NCBI GenBank assembly: GCA_028554795.2
Contig: CM068826.1
Coordinates: forward strand, 100,621,346 to 100,685,345
Length of the DNA: 64,000 nucleotides
Direction: 5' to 3'
From: Sinohyriopsis cumingii
Lineage: Eukaryota; Mollusca; Bivalvia; Unionida; Unionidae
Shown piece by piece: positions 36,222 to 44,388 of this stretch. Both the position numbers and the translations under genes were made by a program. How positions within the stretch are numbered: the stretch's first letter is position 1; each line of letters begins with the position of its first letter. The notes below the pieces were generated by a model. It was not told the DNA's origin, made no database searches, and saw nothing but the letters and a program-made list of their open reading frames with translations.

Positions 36222-36299
36222 TTCGTGGGCAGATGGAAATCTGCCCACGAACTTTTATCTGCCCACGAAACCGTCTGAGGACGACAAAACTGCCCACGA
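36222..36299. repeat. 13-bp hairpin and four TGCCCACGA repeats left of the viral genes
   Basis: TTCGTGGGCAGAT (36222-36234) and ATCTGCCCACGAA (36239-36251) form perfect 13-bp arms around GGAA. Two further direct copies of the right arm core lie at 36257-36270 and 36290-36299. Spaced repeats plus a hairpin upstream of a replication gene resemble initiator-binding sites, but that function is inference. Confidence 0.75.
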
Positions 36300-36315
36300 C
36301 CCACCTTAAATAATA

Positions 36316-36318
<3 letters not shown>

Positions 36319-36400
<82 letters not shown>
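36319..36400. repeat. (TA)n microsatellite
   Basis: About 80 bases of uninterrupted TA between the hairpin repeats and the polymerase gene; it may shift in length between alleles. Confidence 0.95.
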
Positions 36401-36407
<7 letters not shown>

Positions 36408-36435
36408 TTATTTAAATATTTGTCTTAAATATAAT

Positions 36436-36661
36436 ATGAAGGGTTTATTTGGCGCTGGGAGATTCGATCTTGACAGGCTAAACAGACTCACGACGGCGGT
36501 ATCTAGCTGATCTGTTTAATATTATCAACGAGGGCAAAAAAGAATTTCGCGACGACGGCGCATCTCATGTATGGTCGTCATTTAAAATTATCCGCGACGT
36601 TGACTCAGTCAATATCATTGACGAACTCTTCTTCGGTGATGAGGTCATCATCGATGCTACA
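36436..36661 (+). pseudogene. 5' part of the polymerase gene, frameshifted
   Basis: An ATG at 36436 opens 24 codons closed by a TGA at 36508-36510. The frame one base later is open from a TAA near 36479 and runs without a stop straight into ATG 36662 of the long frame, with composition like the downstream protein. The native start was therefore probably upstream of 36662, with a small indel near 36480-36510. This is inference; no restored sequence is given. Confidence 0.6.
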
Positions 36662-39600
36662 ATGACTGATGCCCGAGCAAAAACAATTATTGATTATCTC
36701 GCTGATGGACATCAAAGTGATGGACGTGTTAAGAAATATTTTTTCAGAATAAAATTTATTGTCCAAACAGATTCCGATGAATGGATTATCCGTGACAAAC
36801 TCGACCCTGTTCTTGCTAACGGAAAGACCATTCTGTTAAGTAGTGGCTGTAAACCAGGAATGCTGACCGGGATTGATAAACCATATTACCCTCGAGCGTA
36901 TCCTGTAACCGCAGTCATTTATGGAATATATCCGGTAAAAAAACCAAAAATTGATAAACTCGCCCCGATGCGATTTTCAACGCTGAATTGTGTAGCTGAA
37001 CGAGTAATGGAACATTTTAAAAACGCAAAACGAGGAAACGGTTTAACCGATCTGCGACGTGAAAAAATAACAGCCTGGGCTGAATCGGTTAAAGATACTG
37101 GGGCATCAATAAATGATGTTGCTGCGCTATCATGTAAATTAAAATGTTCAATAACAGTAAAAACACTAACCGGGGAAATATTATATAATTCCAAGCATTA
37201 TAAAAAGTCAGGATCACCGATTGAAATTATCGATCATAACTCTCATGCCTGGACTGATGCGGTTACAATATTTCCACGAGACCGTGTTGTCAAATTTTAT
37301 CGCGGGAATATATTTGATGCTATTTACAGGTTGAGTAAAACCGACCCTGTGTCAGTGTGGTTATTTAGGAGTTCCGAAGATTCCGAGTATGATCAATTTG
37401 TAAAACCCAACGGGGAATTATACCGGACAGAATCGTTGCAACAACAAATGAAAAAACTCGCAGAACAATATGTGAGAAACGCAAGCATTTCCAACGACAA
37501 CATTGAGCAGTTATTGGTTAATTGTTTTACAGTTCCAAGTGTTGCCGCTCACGCCGCAAGAGAAAGAAATTCGTGGAGACCAACCCGAAGTCAGTTTCTT
37601 TCAGATATACAATTAAGTTGTGTCGAGTATGGGCATGGCGGGTTGTGGAATACCCGATATGACTACCGGGATATGATTTCCGTGGATATGATTGCCTGCT
37701 ACCCAGGAAGCTTTCTCGGGAACGGAGAGTGCCGCGAATACTTTGCGCGGTTTGGACATCCCACGAACTCGATGACACGAGTCGCCGTAAACGGCAGTTT
37801 ACCCGACTTTGATTTGACAGGATTTGCTCGTGTGACTTCGTTTGAATTCGCCGCGGAGCTTCATCAGATTTGTTATGTTTGGTTTTGCAGACACTTCGTC
37901 GAAAAGCGCTGGGTACCAATAGTGTTATTGCGATATATGCTTGACAGCGGCATACTGTTGTCGCTGACTGTCAGTGAAGCAATCATATGTTATCAACCGC
38001 AGACCTCAGTTTGGTTACCAACACCGGAGCGTATTACCCTCGATGAAGTTATCGAAGAATGGACACGAGCACGTCCAGAAACTCCTCTTGATGCTATCCG
38101 CGAAGGAGCTCCCGAAATTCTCAAGATTAAACTCAGCAATGGTGAAAGCACAGCGAAAGATCTTGGACGAAGAATAATCGGTAAATTTACTCAGGGTGCA
38201 GCATTTGATCATAAAATGCATCACTCGCGGTTGATTATCGATGAAGCTGAATTGGATTTTATAATCGCCGACGCGGTTGCCAGAGACATATTTTGTAATC
38301 GGGAGGATGTGTTCTTGTCCGACGGAAAACAGTTGGGCACAATTGTAAGTTATATCGACGGAGAATCGCCTCAGTGCACCCATTTAAGATCTTCAATGCT
38401 GGGTTATGTTTCTATAAATTTGTTATCGATGGTAAATCGATTTCCTGACACCGCAGTTAGAGTTGCCACGGATTCATTTTATATCGATAAAAAATATTCA
38501 GAATCACTGACCGATATAATGAAATTCTGCGGCGGAGATGAATGGGGTTCGTGGAGAATAAAAGCCGAGATGTTACACGAGTATTGTGAATCCGCCGATG
38601 TTGCAATCGAGGATGATTATTATAAATCCGAGATGCCAGAAATATCTTCCGCACCGTCTGTATATGATCCAATCACCAGACACAAAACTGTTTATTTTAA
38701 CGGGCCGGGCGGGTCTGGTAAAACAACTCGAGCGATTGAATTATTTGGAAAATCAGATATGATTGTGCTAACACCCACATACAGGCTTGCCAGGGAGATG
38801 AAACAGCGAGGAGTCAATTCTTGTACTTATCACAGCTTTTTCAAATATAGCGGCGGTGTGTGGACGTCAGATCGAATGGGAACAAAATATATCAATGATA
38901 TAATAATTTGGGATGAGATATGTACGGTACCGTTAGATACATTAAAAACATTTCTTGATTGGCTGTTAACGAAAAATACTGCAGTGATTATGTGCGGCGA
39001 TCACGGTCAACCACCTCCGTTTGTCGGCGCATCTCCGCATGATTGGTTAAAAGATTTTGTTGATTATTACGAAGAAGTGTCTAATGATTACCGAGCACTT
39101 GATGCAACGTTGAAAGAATTTAAAACACTAATCAGATTACAACCGAATAAAATTCAATGTGAAATCATGCGCGAGATGATTCCTAAAACTTCAATGAGTG
39201 ACTTTTTACGCGTGTGGAAACCAGAGGATTTGATAGTGGCGAGTAGAAAGATAGTCAGAGACACACTTCAACAACAGCTATTTCAATTACAACAAGAAAA
39301 GTTTCCAATGCTGCCAACGCCGTTATGTTATAGACCAGCTGATACGCGGTTACAAAATATAGATGTTGATATTCCAGGAAAGACAGAGAAACAGAATTTA
39401 GTATTGAATGATATTGTGTTAGTTGACATCGATGCTGTCAAAGATGCACTAAAAATGAATAAATCCCCGTGGACGCTAGGATACGCAATGACCATTCATT
39501 GTTCTCAAGGACTGACTATCTCTGATACAACTGTCTGGATCGTTGATGATCGAATCGAATGGTCGAACTTAGTCTACTTGGCTGTGTCCAGAGTCAGAAG

Positions 39601-39949
39601 AATATCTCAACTGCGAAGAATTGTCTTGGAAGATTCAAACGCTGATAAAATTAATAATGAAAACAACAGCGATGATGATGTAATAAGAAAAAAATTAGCC
39701 GGTTACAAACAGAGTGACAAAAAAAATAATCGCGACTTTGATCTTGATGTTGAATTTATTATTGAGTTAAAACAACAGCAGAATAATCACTGTGCGAGCT
39801 GTAATTGTATAATGCTATGGCAGTATTCGAATAAAAATTCAAGACAATTTACCGTAGACAGAAAAGATAACAATCGCGGTCATACACGTGATAATGTCAT
39901 GTTGACCTGTCTTGAGTGTAATCGACGTCGGGGTGCCAGCGCTAGTTAA
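36662..39949 (+). CDS. Fused family-B-like DNA polymerase / SF1 helicase / HNH nuclease
   Basis: Replication protein of the virus-like element, 1095 codons in one open frame. Residues 1-330 have no recognised domain and no clear 3'-5' exonuclease motif. A polymerase palm follows: motif A SVDMIACYPGSF (about 339-350), motif B-like RRIIGKFTQGA (about 500), motif C VATDSFYID (about 600), where family B normally has DTDS. A superfamily-1 helicase follows, with Walker A GPGGSGKT (about 680), Walker B IIWDEIC (about 750), GDHGQPPPF (about 778), TIHCSQGLTI (about 943) and YLAVSRVRR (about 972). The C-terminus has CASC, TVDRKDNNRGHTRDN and CLECNRRRG, an HNH zinc nuclease. It converges with the integrase gene 10 bases away. 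Domain calls are motif-based. Confidence 0.8.
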   Translation: MTDARAKTIIDYLADGHQSDGRVKKYFFRIKFIVQTDSDEWIIRDKLDPVLANGKTILLSSGCKPGMLTGIDKPYYPRAYPVTAVIYGIYPVKKPKIDKLAPMRFSTLNCVAERVMEHFKNAKRGNGLTDLRREKITAWAESVKDTGASINDVAALSCKLKCSITVKTLTGEILYNSKHYKKSGSPIEIIDHNSHAWTDAVTIFPRDRVVKFYRGNIFDAIYRLSKTDPVSVWLFRSSEDSEYDQFVKPNGELYRTESLQQQMKKLAEQYVRNASISNDNIEQLLVNCFTVPSVAAHAARERNSWRPTRSQFLSDIQLSCVEYGHGGLWNTRYDYRDMISVDMIACYPGSFLGNGECREYFARFGHPTNSMTRVAVNGSLPDFDLTGFARVTSFEFAAELHQICYVWFCRHFVEKRWVPIVLLRYMLDSGILLSLTVSEAIICYQPQTSVWLPTPERITLDEVIEEWTRARPETPLDAIREGAPEILKIKLSNGESTAKDLGRRIIGKFTQGAAFDHKMHHSRLIIDEAELDFIIADAVARDIFCNREDVFLSDGKQLGTIVSYIDGESPQCTHLRSSMLGYVSINLLSMVNRFPDTAVRVATDSFYIDKKYSESLTDIMKFCGGDEWGSWRIKAEMLHEYCESADVAIEDDYYKSEMPEISSAPSVYDPITRHKTVYFNGPGGSGKTTRAIELFGKSDMIVLTPTYRLAREMKQRGVNSCTYHSFFKYSGGVWTSDRMGTKYINDIIIWDEICTVPLDTLKTFLDWLLTKNTAVIMCGDHGQPPPFVGASPHDWLKDFVDYYEEVSNDYRALDATLKEFKTLIRLQPNKIQCEIMREMIPKTSMSDFLRVWKPEDLIVASRKIVRDTLQQQLFQLQQEKFPMLPTPLCYRPADTRLQNIDVDIPGKTEKQNLVLNDIVLVDIDAVKDALKMNKSPWTLGYAMTIHCSQGLTISDTTVWIVDDRIEWSNLVYLAVSRVRRISQLRRIVLEDSNADKINNENNSDDDVIRKKLAGYKQSDKKNNRDFDLDVEFIIELKQQQNNHCASCNCIMLWQYSNKNSRQFTVDRKDNNRGHTRDNVMLTCLECNRRRGASAS

Positions 39950-39954
39950 GTGAT

Positions 39955-39976
39955 CGAAATCACTTCAGTGATTTCG
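39955..39976. terminator. Perfect 10+10 palindrome between convergent genes
   Basis: CGAAATCACT, a TC loop and AGTGATTTCG lie just after the polymerase stop (39949) and overlap the probable integrase stop (39960-39962, minus). A two-way 3'-end or termination signal is the natural reading, but no T-rich tail or AATAAA is directly attached, so the role is inference. Confidence 0.6.
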
Positions 39977-40908
39977 GCGGCAATTGTGTGTCCTCGGGAA
40001 TTACCTGAAGTTGCTCACGGGTGAATCCACGCTGAGGAGCAGTTGAATCCAACCTGTAGATTGCTGGTCTGCCAGTGGATCTTGTCACGGTGGATATCTT
40101 ATGTGTGGTAACACTCCAAATGGGATCAGTCGCTCTTCGTTTACCACCTTCAAGTTCACCTGGTTCATATAAATATCTAACTGTAACATTACCCAGTATT
40201 TGCTGTTTTTCTTTCTTTCGTTGTAGTGGTATATTTTTTTTTCGTGATCGCGATGGCAGGTTTCATGTTGGTTGTTCGTGTGATCTCGCTATTTAGCGCA
40301 GTTATCACACTTGGTAATCTTGCAACCCATTCACGCGATCTCGTATCCTGAATAAATTCCTTCGCGTATTGATATCCAAATAACCGCTCAGCAAGTGTTC
40401 GATTGAATCGCTCAACAATTGCCTGATCACGGTGAATTTCAGTGTGTCCTCGTCTGATGGTGACGTTATGTTGTTTCATCAACGATGATACTGCACCTTG
40501 AAATTCTTTGCCAGTATCAACTTGTAATAGATTTGGCCATCGTAGACCACGTTGATAAATTCTTTCAAACGCAGAAGCAACCTCAGATGCTGTTTTAGTT
40601 GTTAACGGTTCAGCATCTTTGTATCTACTTGCAACATCAAGTATGGTTAACGCGTACTTGTATGTGCGTCTTCGGATAGTATCATGTGGCAGAAATAATA
40701 TATCAGCTTGATGAACCTCATTTGGTACACTAACATCGAAATGCGCGAAGTGAATTTGTTTAGGACGCGGCAGATAAATTTGCCATATTGCCTGTCGGGA
40801 TAACCAATTTTTGGCAGTAACTGCTGTAACTTTTGCTGCTTCAGCGAGTTTACTAATTGCTGCGTTACCTCTCCAGTATCCGCTTGGGGAATAATAAATC
40901 GACTCCAT
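39960..40908 (-). CDS. Retrovirus-like DDE integrase, C-terminus frameshifted
   Basis: Integrase of the virus-like element, inserting its DNA into host chromosomes by strand transfer. From the start at 40908, 239 codons stay open to 40189. The rve core shows the catalytic triad HQADILF (D69), LLQVDTGKEF (D131) and AIVERFNR (E166), with the last two about 35 apart as in retroviruses and Polintons. An N-terminal zinc domain is not obvious. The frame breaks in a run of nine A (about 40229-40237); the adjacent frame then encodes a tail with VRYLYEPGELEGG and TREQLQ, like the C-terminal domain of Polinton-type integrases, up to a stop at 39960-39962. One base lost or gained explains this. The PLA2-like gene starts 6 bases upstream, same strand. 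Confidence 0.85.
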
Positions 40909-40913
40909 TATAA

Positions 40914-41315
40914 TTAATTACCAGCGCCTAATACAAGCTTAGATTTCATTGCAGTTTTTATTAACCAGGATGCTAACTTTTCTTTGAAAGATTTATCAGG
41001 GATGGGATTTAACGCGTGAATTAATTTCACATCCGCGAGATGGCGCTGTTGCAAATCCTTGCTTCGGTAAGCTACATCATGAGCATGACACGCCTTATCA
41101 ATAGCGTTTATCGGATACTCACCTGGTTTTGGCTGATCCTGAGCATCAAGTCTGATATCAAGTCGGGTTCCAGGACTGCAATAATTATATCCTGGAAGAT
41201 GTTTTTCTCCTGGGTATTTAGCCCACGGAGCCCCTGGTAACTTTGTTAACTTGGCTGCGATATCACCTCCGTTTTTTTTTAATAAATCTAAATTTTTTTG
41301 TGCCACATCGTTCAC
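40914..41315 (-). CDS. Phospholipase A2-like protein (parvovirus VP1-type domain)
   Basis: A 133-codon frame with the calcium-loop-like YNYCSPGT and, about 30 residues on, the catalytic-site-like DKACHAHDVAYRS. This pair is typical of the PLA2 domain in parvovirus capsid proteins and some adintovirus proteins, where it helps the particle leave endosomes. The C-terminal third is Lys-rich and shows no capsid fold by eye. The open frame starts only with GTG at 41315. In the same frame an ATG lies at 41391-41393 with a TAA at 41340-41342 between, so an earlier start interrupted by one nonsense change is likely. The gene precedes the integrase by 5 bases (operon-like) and diverges from the ATPase. 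Confidence 0.8.
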   Translation of the reverse strand: MNDVAQKNLDLLKKNGGDIAAKLTKLPGAPWAKYPGEKHLPGYNYCSPGTRLDIRLDAQDQPKPGEYPINAIDKACHAHDVAYRSKDLQQRHLADVKLIHALNPIPDKSFKEKLASWLIKTAMKSKLVLGAGN

Positions 41316-41393
41316 ACTTGGCCTGTAAGCGCTTGTCGATTATTTTTTGTTGTAATTGTTGTTGTATCCGTAGTTGGGGTATGTGCTCGACAT

Positions 41394-41422
41394 TTCACAC
41401 AATATAAATTCATATTTATTTT
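41394..41422. promoter_or_regulatory. Short divergent promoter region with TATA-like word
   Basis: Between the ATG at 41393 (minus) and the ATPase ATG at 41423 (plus) lie only about 29 bases, very AT-rich, with AATATAAATT. It probably carries overlapping start signals for both divergent genes; this is inferred from position. Confidence 0.4.
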
Positions 41423-42115
41423 ATGATATATCTAATGGAGATCACTGACTTTTCTGCGTCAAAGCGACGAGAGCCAATCAAACATAACTCAGTGCTACCA
41501 AATTCAATTCGAATGATTATTATAGGTCCATCTGGGTCGGGTAAGACACAGTTGTTACTTAATTTAATAATGAAGTGGATGAAGTGGGATAAATTATATT
41601 TAATAGCCCCGTCTGTGGACGATCAGCGGTGTTATCAGGTATTAAAAGATTTTAACGAAAGTGCAGCATCGATAATGGAAAATCAAAGTGATTTTCACGA
41701 AGATATTATTGATTTTATAACTGATATCAATGAAGCACCGAGTATCGATGACATCGATGGGAGTATTAATAATTTAGTTGTGTACGATGATATCATGTTG
41801 GACAAACAATCAAACCCTGCCAGGATATTTTCACGCGGCAGGCATAAAAACACCGATGTGATTTATGTAACTCAACGTTATACACAAATACCAAAAGTGA
41901 TCAGAGATAACTGTAACGTTCTTGCGGTATTTAACGGCGTTGACGCACACACGTTACAAAATATTCATCGAACTTGGTGCAGCGGTGACATGGACATAAA
42001 TAAATTCAGAAATTTCTTTAGTCATGCTCAGGCAAAACCACACCGATTTGTAACGATAAATTTACATGATCCTCGGACACGGTATCGAGTTGGGTTAGAT
42101 ACAATTTTTAACTAG
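41423..42115 (+). CDS. A32/FtsK-HerA-like DNA packaging ATPase
   Basis: A 230-codon intact frame. Walker A is GPSGSGKTQLLL (about residues 32-43) and Walker B NLVVYDDIM (about 114-122), followed by the sensor-like VIYVTQRYTQIP and a conserved RFVTINLHDPRTRYRVG tail. This order and size match packaging ATPases of Polintons, adintoviruses and nucleocytoplasmic viruses, which pump DNA into the capsid. The start could be 41423 or an in-frame ATG at 41435. It is divergent from the PLA2-like gene. It is the only gene of the element in which I see no lesion. Confidence 0.85.
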   Translation: MIYLMEITDFSASKRREPIKHNSVLPNSIRMIIIGPSGSGKTQLLLNLIMKWMKWDKLYLIAPSVDDQRCYQVLKDFNESAASIMENQSDFHEDIIDFITDINEAPSIDDIDGSINNLVVYDDIMLDKQSNPARIFSRGRHKNTDVIYVTQRYTQIPKVIRDNCNVLAVFNGVDAHTLQNIHRTWCSGDMDINKFRNFFSHAQAKPHRFVTINLHDPRTRYRVGLDTIFN

Positions 42116-42140
42116 AAATCCTAGAATATTTACATCGCTA

Positions 42141-42374
42141 GCGGCAGAGAGACTGAGCCACCAAGTGTTTCGTCGACGTCTCCCTACGTCAAGAAGTATT
42201 TTTATAGTTAGTTATTTTTCATGAAATAACTCTTCTGGTCAGCAGAGAAGGCTTATTTATCATGGTTTTCTGAATAGAGGGTTTATTTTGTGAAATAAAG
42301 ACCTTCTATCAAGAGTGTTTTCGATAGAGGGTTCTGTTGGAACGAATAGTTGGTGGGCTCAGTCTCTCTGCTGC
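42141..42374. repeat. Foldback with nested hairpins at the right edge of the viral element
   Basis: GCGGCAGAGAGACTGAGCC begins the left arm (42141-42164). It pairs with 42350-42374 with one mismatch and one extra base. Inside are smaller palindromes: GTTATTT/AAATAAC at 42211-42230, an imperfect 15-17-bp stem at 42274-42309, TCTATC/GATAGA at 42305-42328, and CGTCGACG at 42171-42178. The branched shape recalls terminal hairpins of some linear viral genomes, but a hairpin MITE is also possible; no target duplication was found. Confidence 0.75.
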
Positions 42375-42400
42375 TCTTTAAAAAAAGTCTAAGAAAATGA

Positions 42401-43205
42401 ATAATAATCGCTTTCATATAAAAATTTTGTATCGATCATCAGTTTTCCTTTAATGTTTCAATATATTTTGATACAAATAATCACTCTCTACTCGAGAGAT
42501 AAACAGACTGATTAAAGAACGTTACTGGATTCATAGCTTAGATGCTTTTGTCTCCAAATGGCCTTAATACCAAGGCATTGTATAAAAAGTGTATATATTT
42601 TTGGTCTAAAGAAGCATAGAATAAATGCAATGTAATTTGCACAAATTTATCGGCGTTTGTTTTGTTTTATATTTCAATAACACACACACACACACACATA
42701 CACACATAAGGCGAACAAAGACAATTTTGACGTTAAAGTGCTCCTAATTCTCTCTATAAAATTTGCATCCAGAAAGAAATAAACATACTGGCAGCCTGAA
42801 GAAAACGTCCCATAGTTTAACTATGGCCAGTTTGTTCCCATATTACTACAAATGATAACCACACATTATCGTTTAATATAACGATACTGAGCTTATTTTC
42901 ACGTCTCACAATATCAAAGCAAACATTTTATTAATGAAGAGATCAATGCATTATTGAGTCCTTTAAATGGCATTATTAGATTCCACTGAACTAGTGAAGA
43001 CATCGTTGCTAACAAAGGAATATTATTATATTTTTACCTCGCTTAATGATCTATGTATTGTCGATGTGAATTTTATCACCTTGTATTGATTTCTTTTAAT
43101 TCACCTATAATGCTCTGCGTAGCCAATATTTTAAGCCTCCAAACCGCAAATGAATAATTGAACAACTGCGTGAAATGTATATTTTCCTTCGCCCTGTTTA
43201 TACAG
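42401..43205. other. Intergenic, no gene seen
   Basis: AT-rich, with a CA run at 42681-42708. No coding signal. Confidence 0.6.
42681..42708. repeat. (CA)n microsatellite
   Basis: A CA run with one TA interruption. Confidence 0.9.
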
Positions 43206-43211
43206 ACTGGA

Positions 43212-43335
43212 AGCAGCTCAGTTTGTATAGCGTCAGACACAAAATCCGAGAGTCCCGGGATTGATACCTACCCAGGTAGATTACCGTGCTTCGTCTTTCG
43301 GTAAGGCACTTCCCATTTGGTCAGCATTACATTAC
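43212..43335 (+). repeat. tRNA-derived SINE, plus strand (different tail)
   Basis: AGCTCAGTTTGTATAGCGTC is an A-box-like head and GAGTCCCGGGATTGATACC a B-box-like region. A conserved-looking tail follows with GTGCTTCGTCTTTCGGTAAG and GCACTTCCCATTTGGTCAGC. The tail differs from the SINEs at 19868, 32505 and 47555, so this is a second family. Confidence 0.6.
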
Positions 43336-44345
43336 CAATATATATTAAAAGCGCTGCTACAAACCAGCCAAACAATCAACCATCTATATGTATGCGACAT
43401 TTTAACAAAGAAACCAACAGGGGTTTCAGAGTGCATGTGCACAAGATCAGTACTTTATCACGAATGAAGGTCACAGCCAGGAACACAAGAACGTAACTAA
43501 AATACCAGTCACTACATGCTTTGTTTTTAAAGTATCCATAGTTACCACATAAATTATTCCAGAGGAAAGACATTGTAAATGGCTCTCATAAACAGGTATG
43601 TATTGATCCATGTTAGGTACCGTATCATTCTAATCAAGACTACACCCTAATTGCGTAGAAAGAAAGAGCGACGATTGTTGTGTTTCTTTGTTTGTTTTTT
43701 TCTTTCTTACGGAGGGCATACTTCGTTTTATTAATATATACTAGTACATGGTTGTGCGAAAATATAAAAGAAGAGTTCTAACGGATGAAATGAGATGATT
43801 AAGACTATTTTTCATGTCTTACGATGCTTACCTGTATTATTTGGTTATTTCCGTGTGCAGTTATAGGCGGCATATACTAACATGTTGCACGTTGCATCCA
43901 AATAATAAGATCATTGTTGATAAGAAAAGACATGAAAATAAGTTGGAATATCTAAATGCTTTACCAGAAAGGCGTGCATATTTATATTTTGTAACTCGAG
44001 GAAATGGCCCTTTAACATGAAGTTGTCAAGTTCATGTTGCTCATCTGTAACACCAATGACCATTCAGAATCTTAACGTTCAGATAATCTGAATTTAAATT
44101 CCATGAATGTCTTTATTTTAAGTCGATACATATCTTTATTTAAAGTTGGTGTATATTTTTATTTAAAATTGAAGCATGTCTTTACTTAAAGTTAATGTAT
44201 ATGTTTTATACATATAAAACTTCTTATTTTTATTGAACTTAAGTTTTCAGGATTTTACATATTTCTCTACATTGCCACCTGACCAGGTATATCGGGCATT
44301 ACCTTAAAATTGTTTTCCGTCCTGATCTTTACTTATGTTATTTCC

Positions 44346-44388
<43 letters not shown>

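Larger units (their letters stand above)
36200..42400. mobile_element. Endogenous Polinton/adintovirus-like element (approximate limits)
   Basis: A block of virus-like genes with codon and base use unlike the AT-rich flanks: polymerase-helicase-HNH fusion (plus), integrase and PLA2-like gene (minus), packaging ATPase (plus). Retrovirus-like integrase, family-B-like polymerase and A32-like ATPase together are the signature of Polintons and adintoviruses; a PLA2 domain is also known from some relatives and from parvoviruses. Limits are tentative: hairpin repeats at 36222-36299 on the left and a foldback at 42141-42374 on the right. No long terminal inverted repeats joining the two ends were found, and no jelly-roll capsid or adenain-like protease was recognised. 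Small lesions in several genes indicate an inactive copy. Confidence 0.75.
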
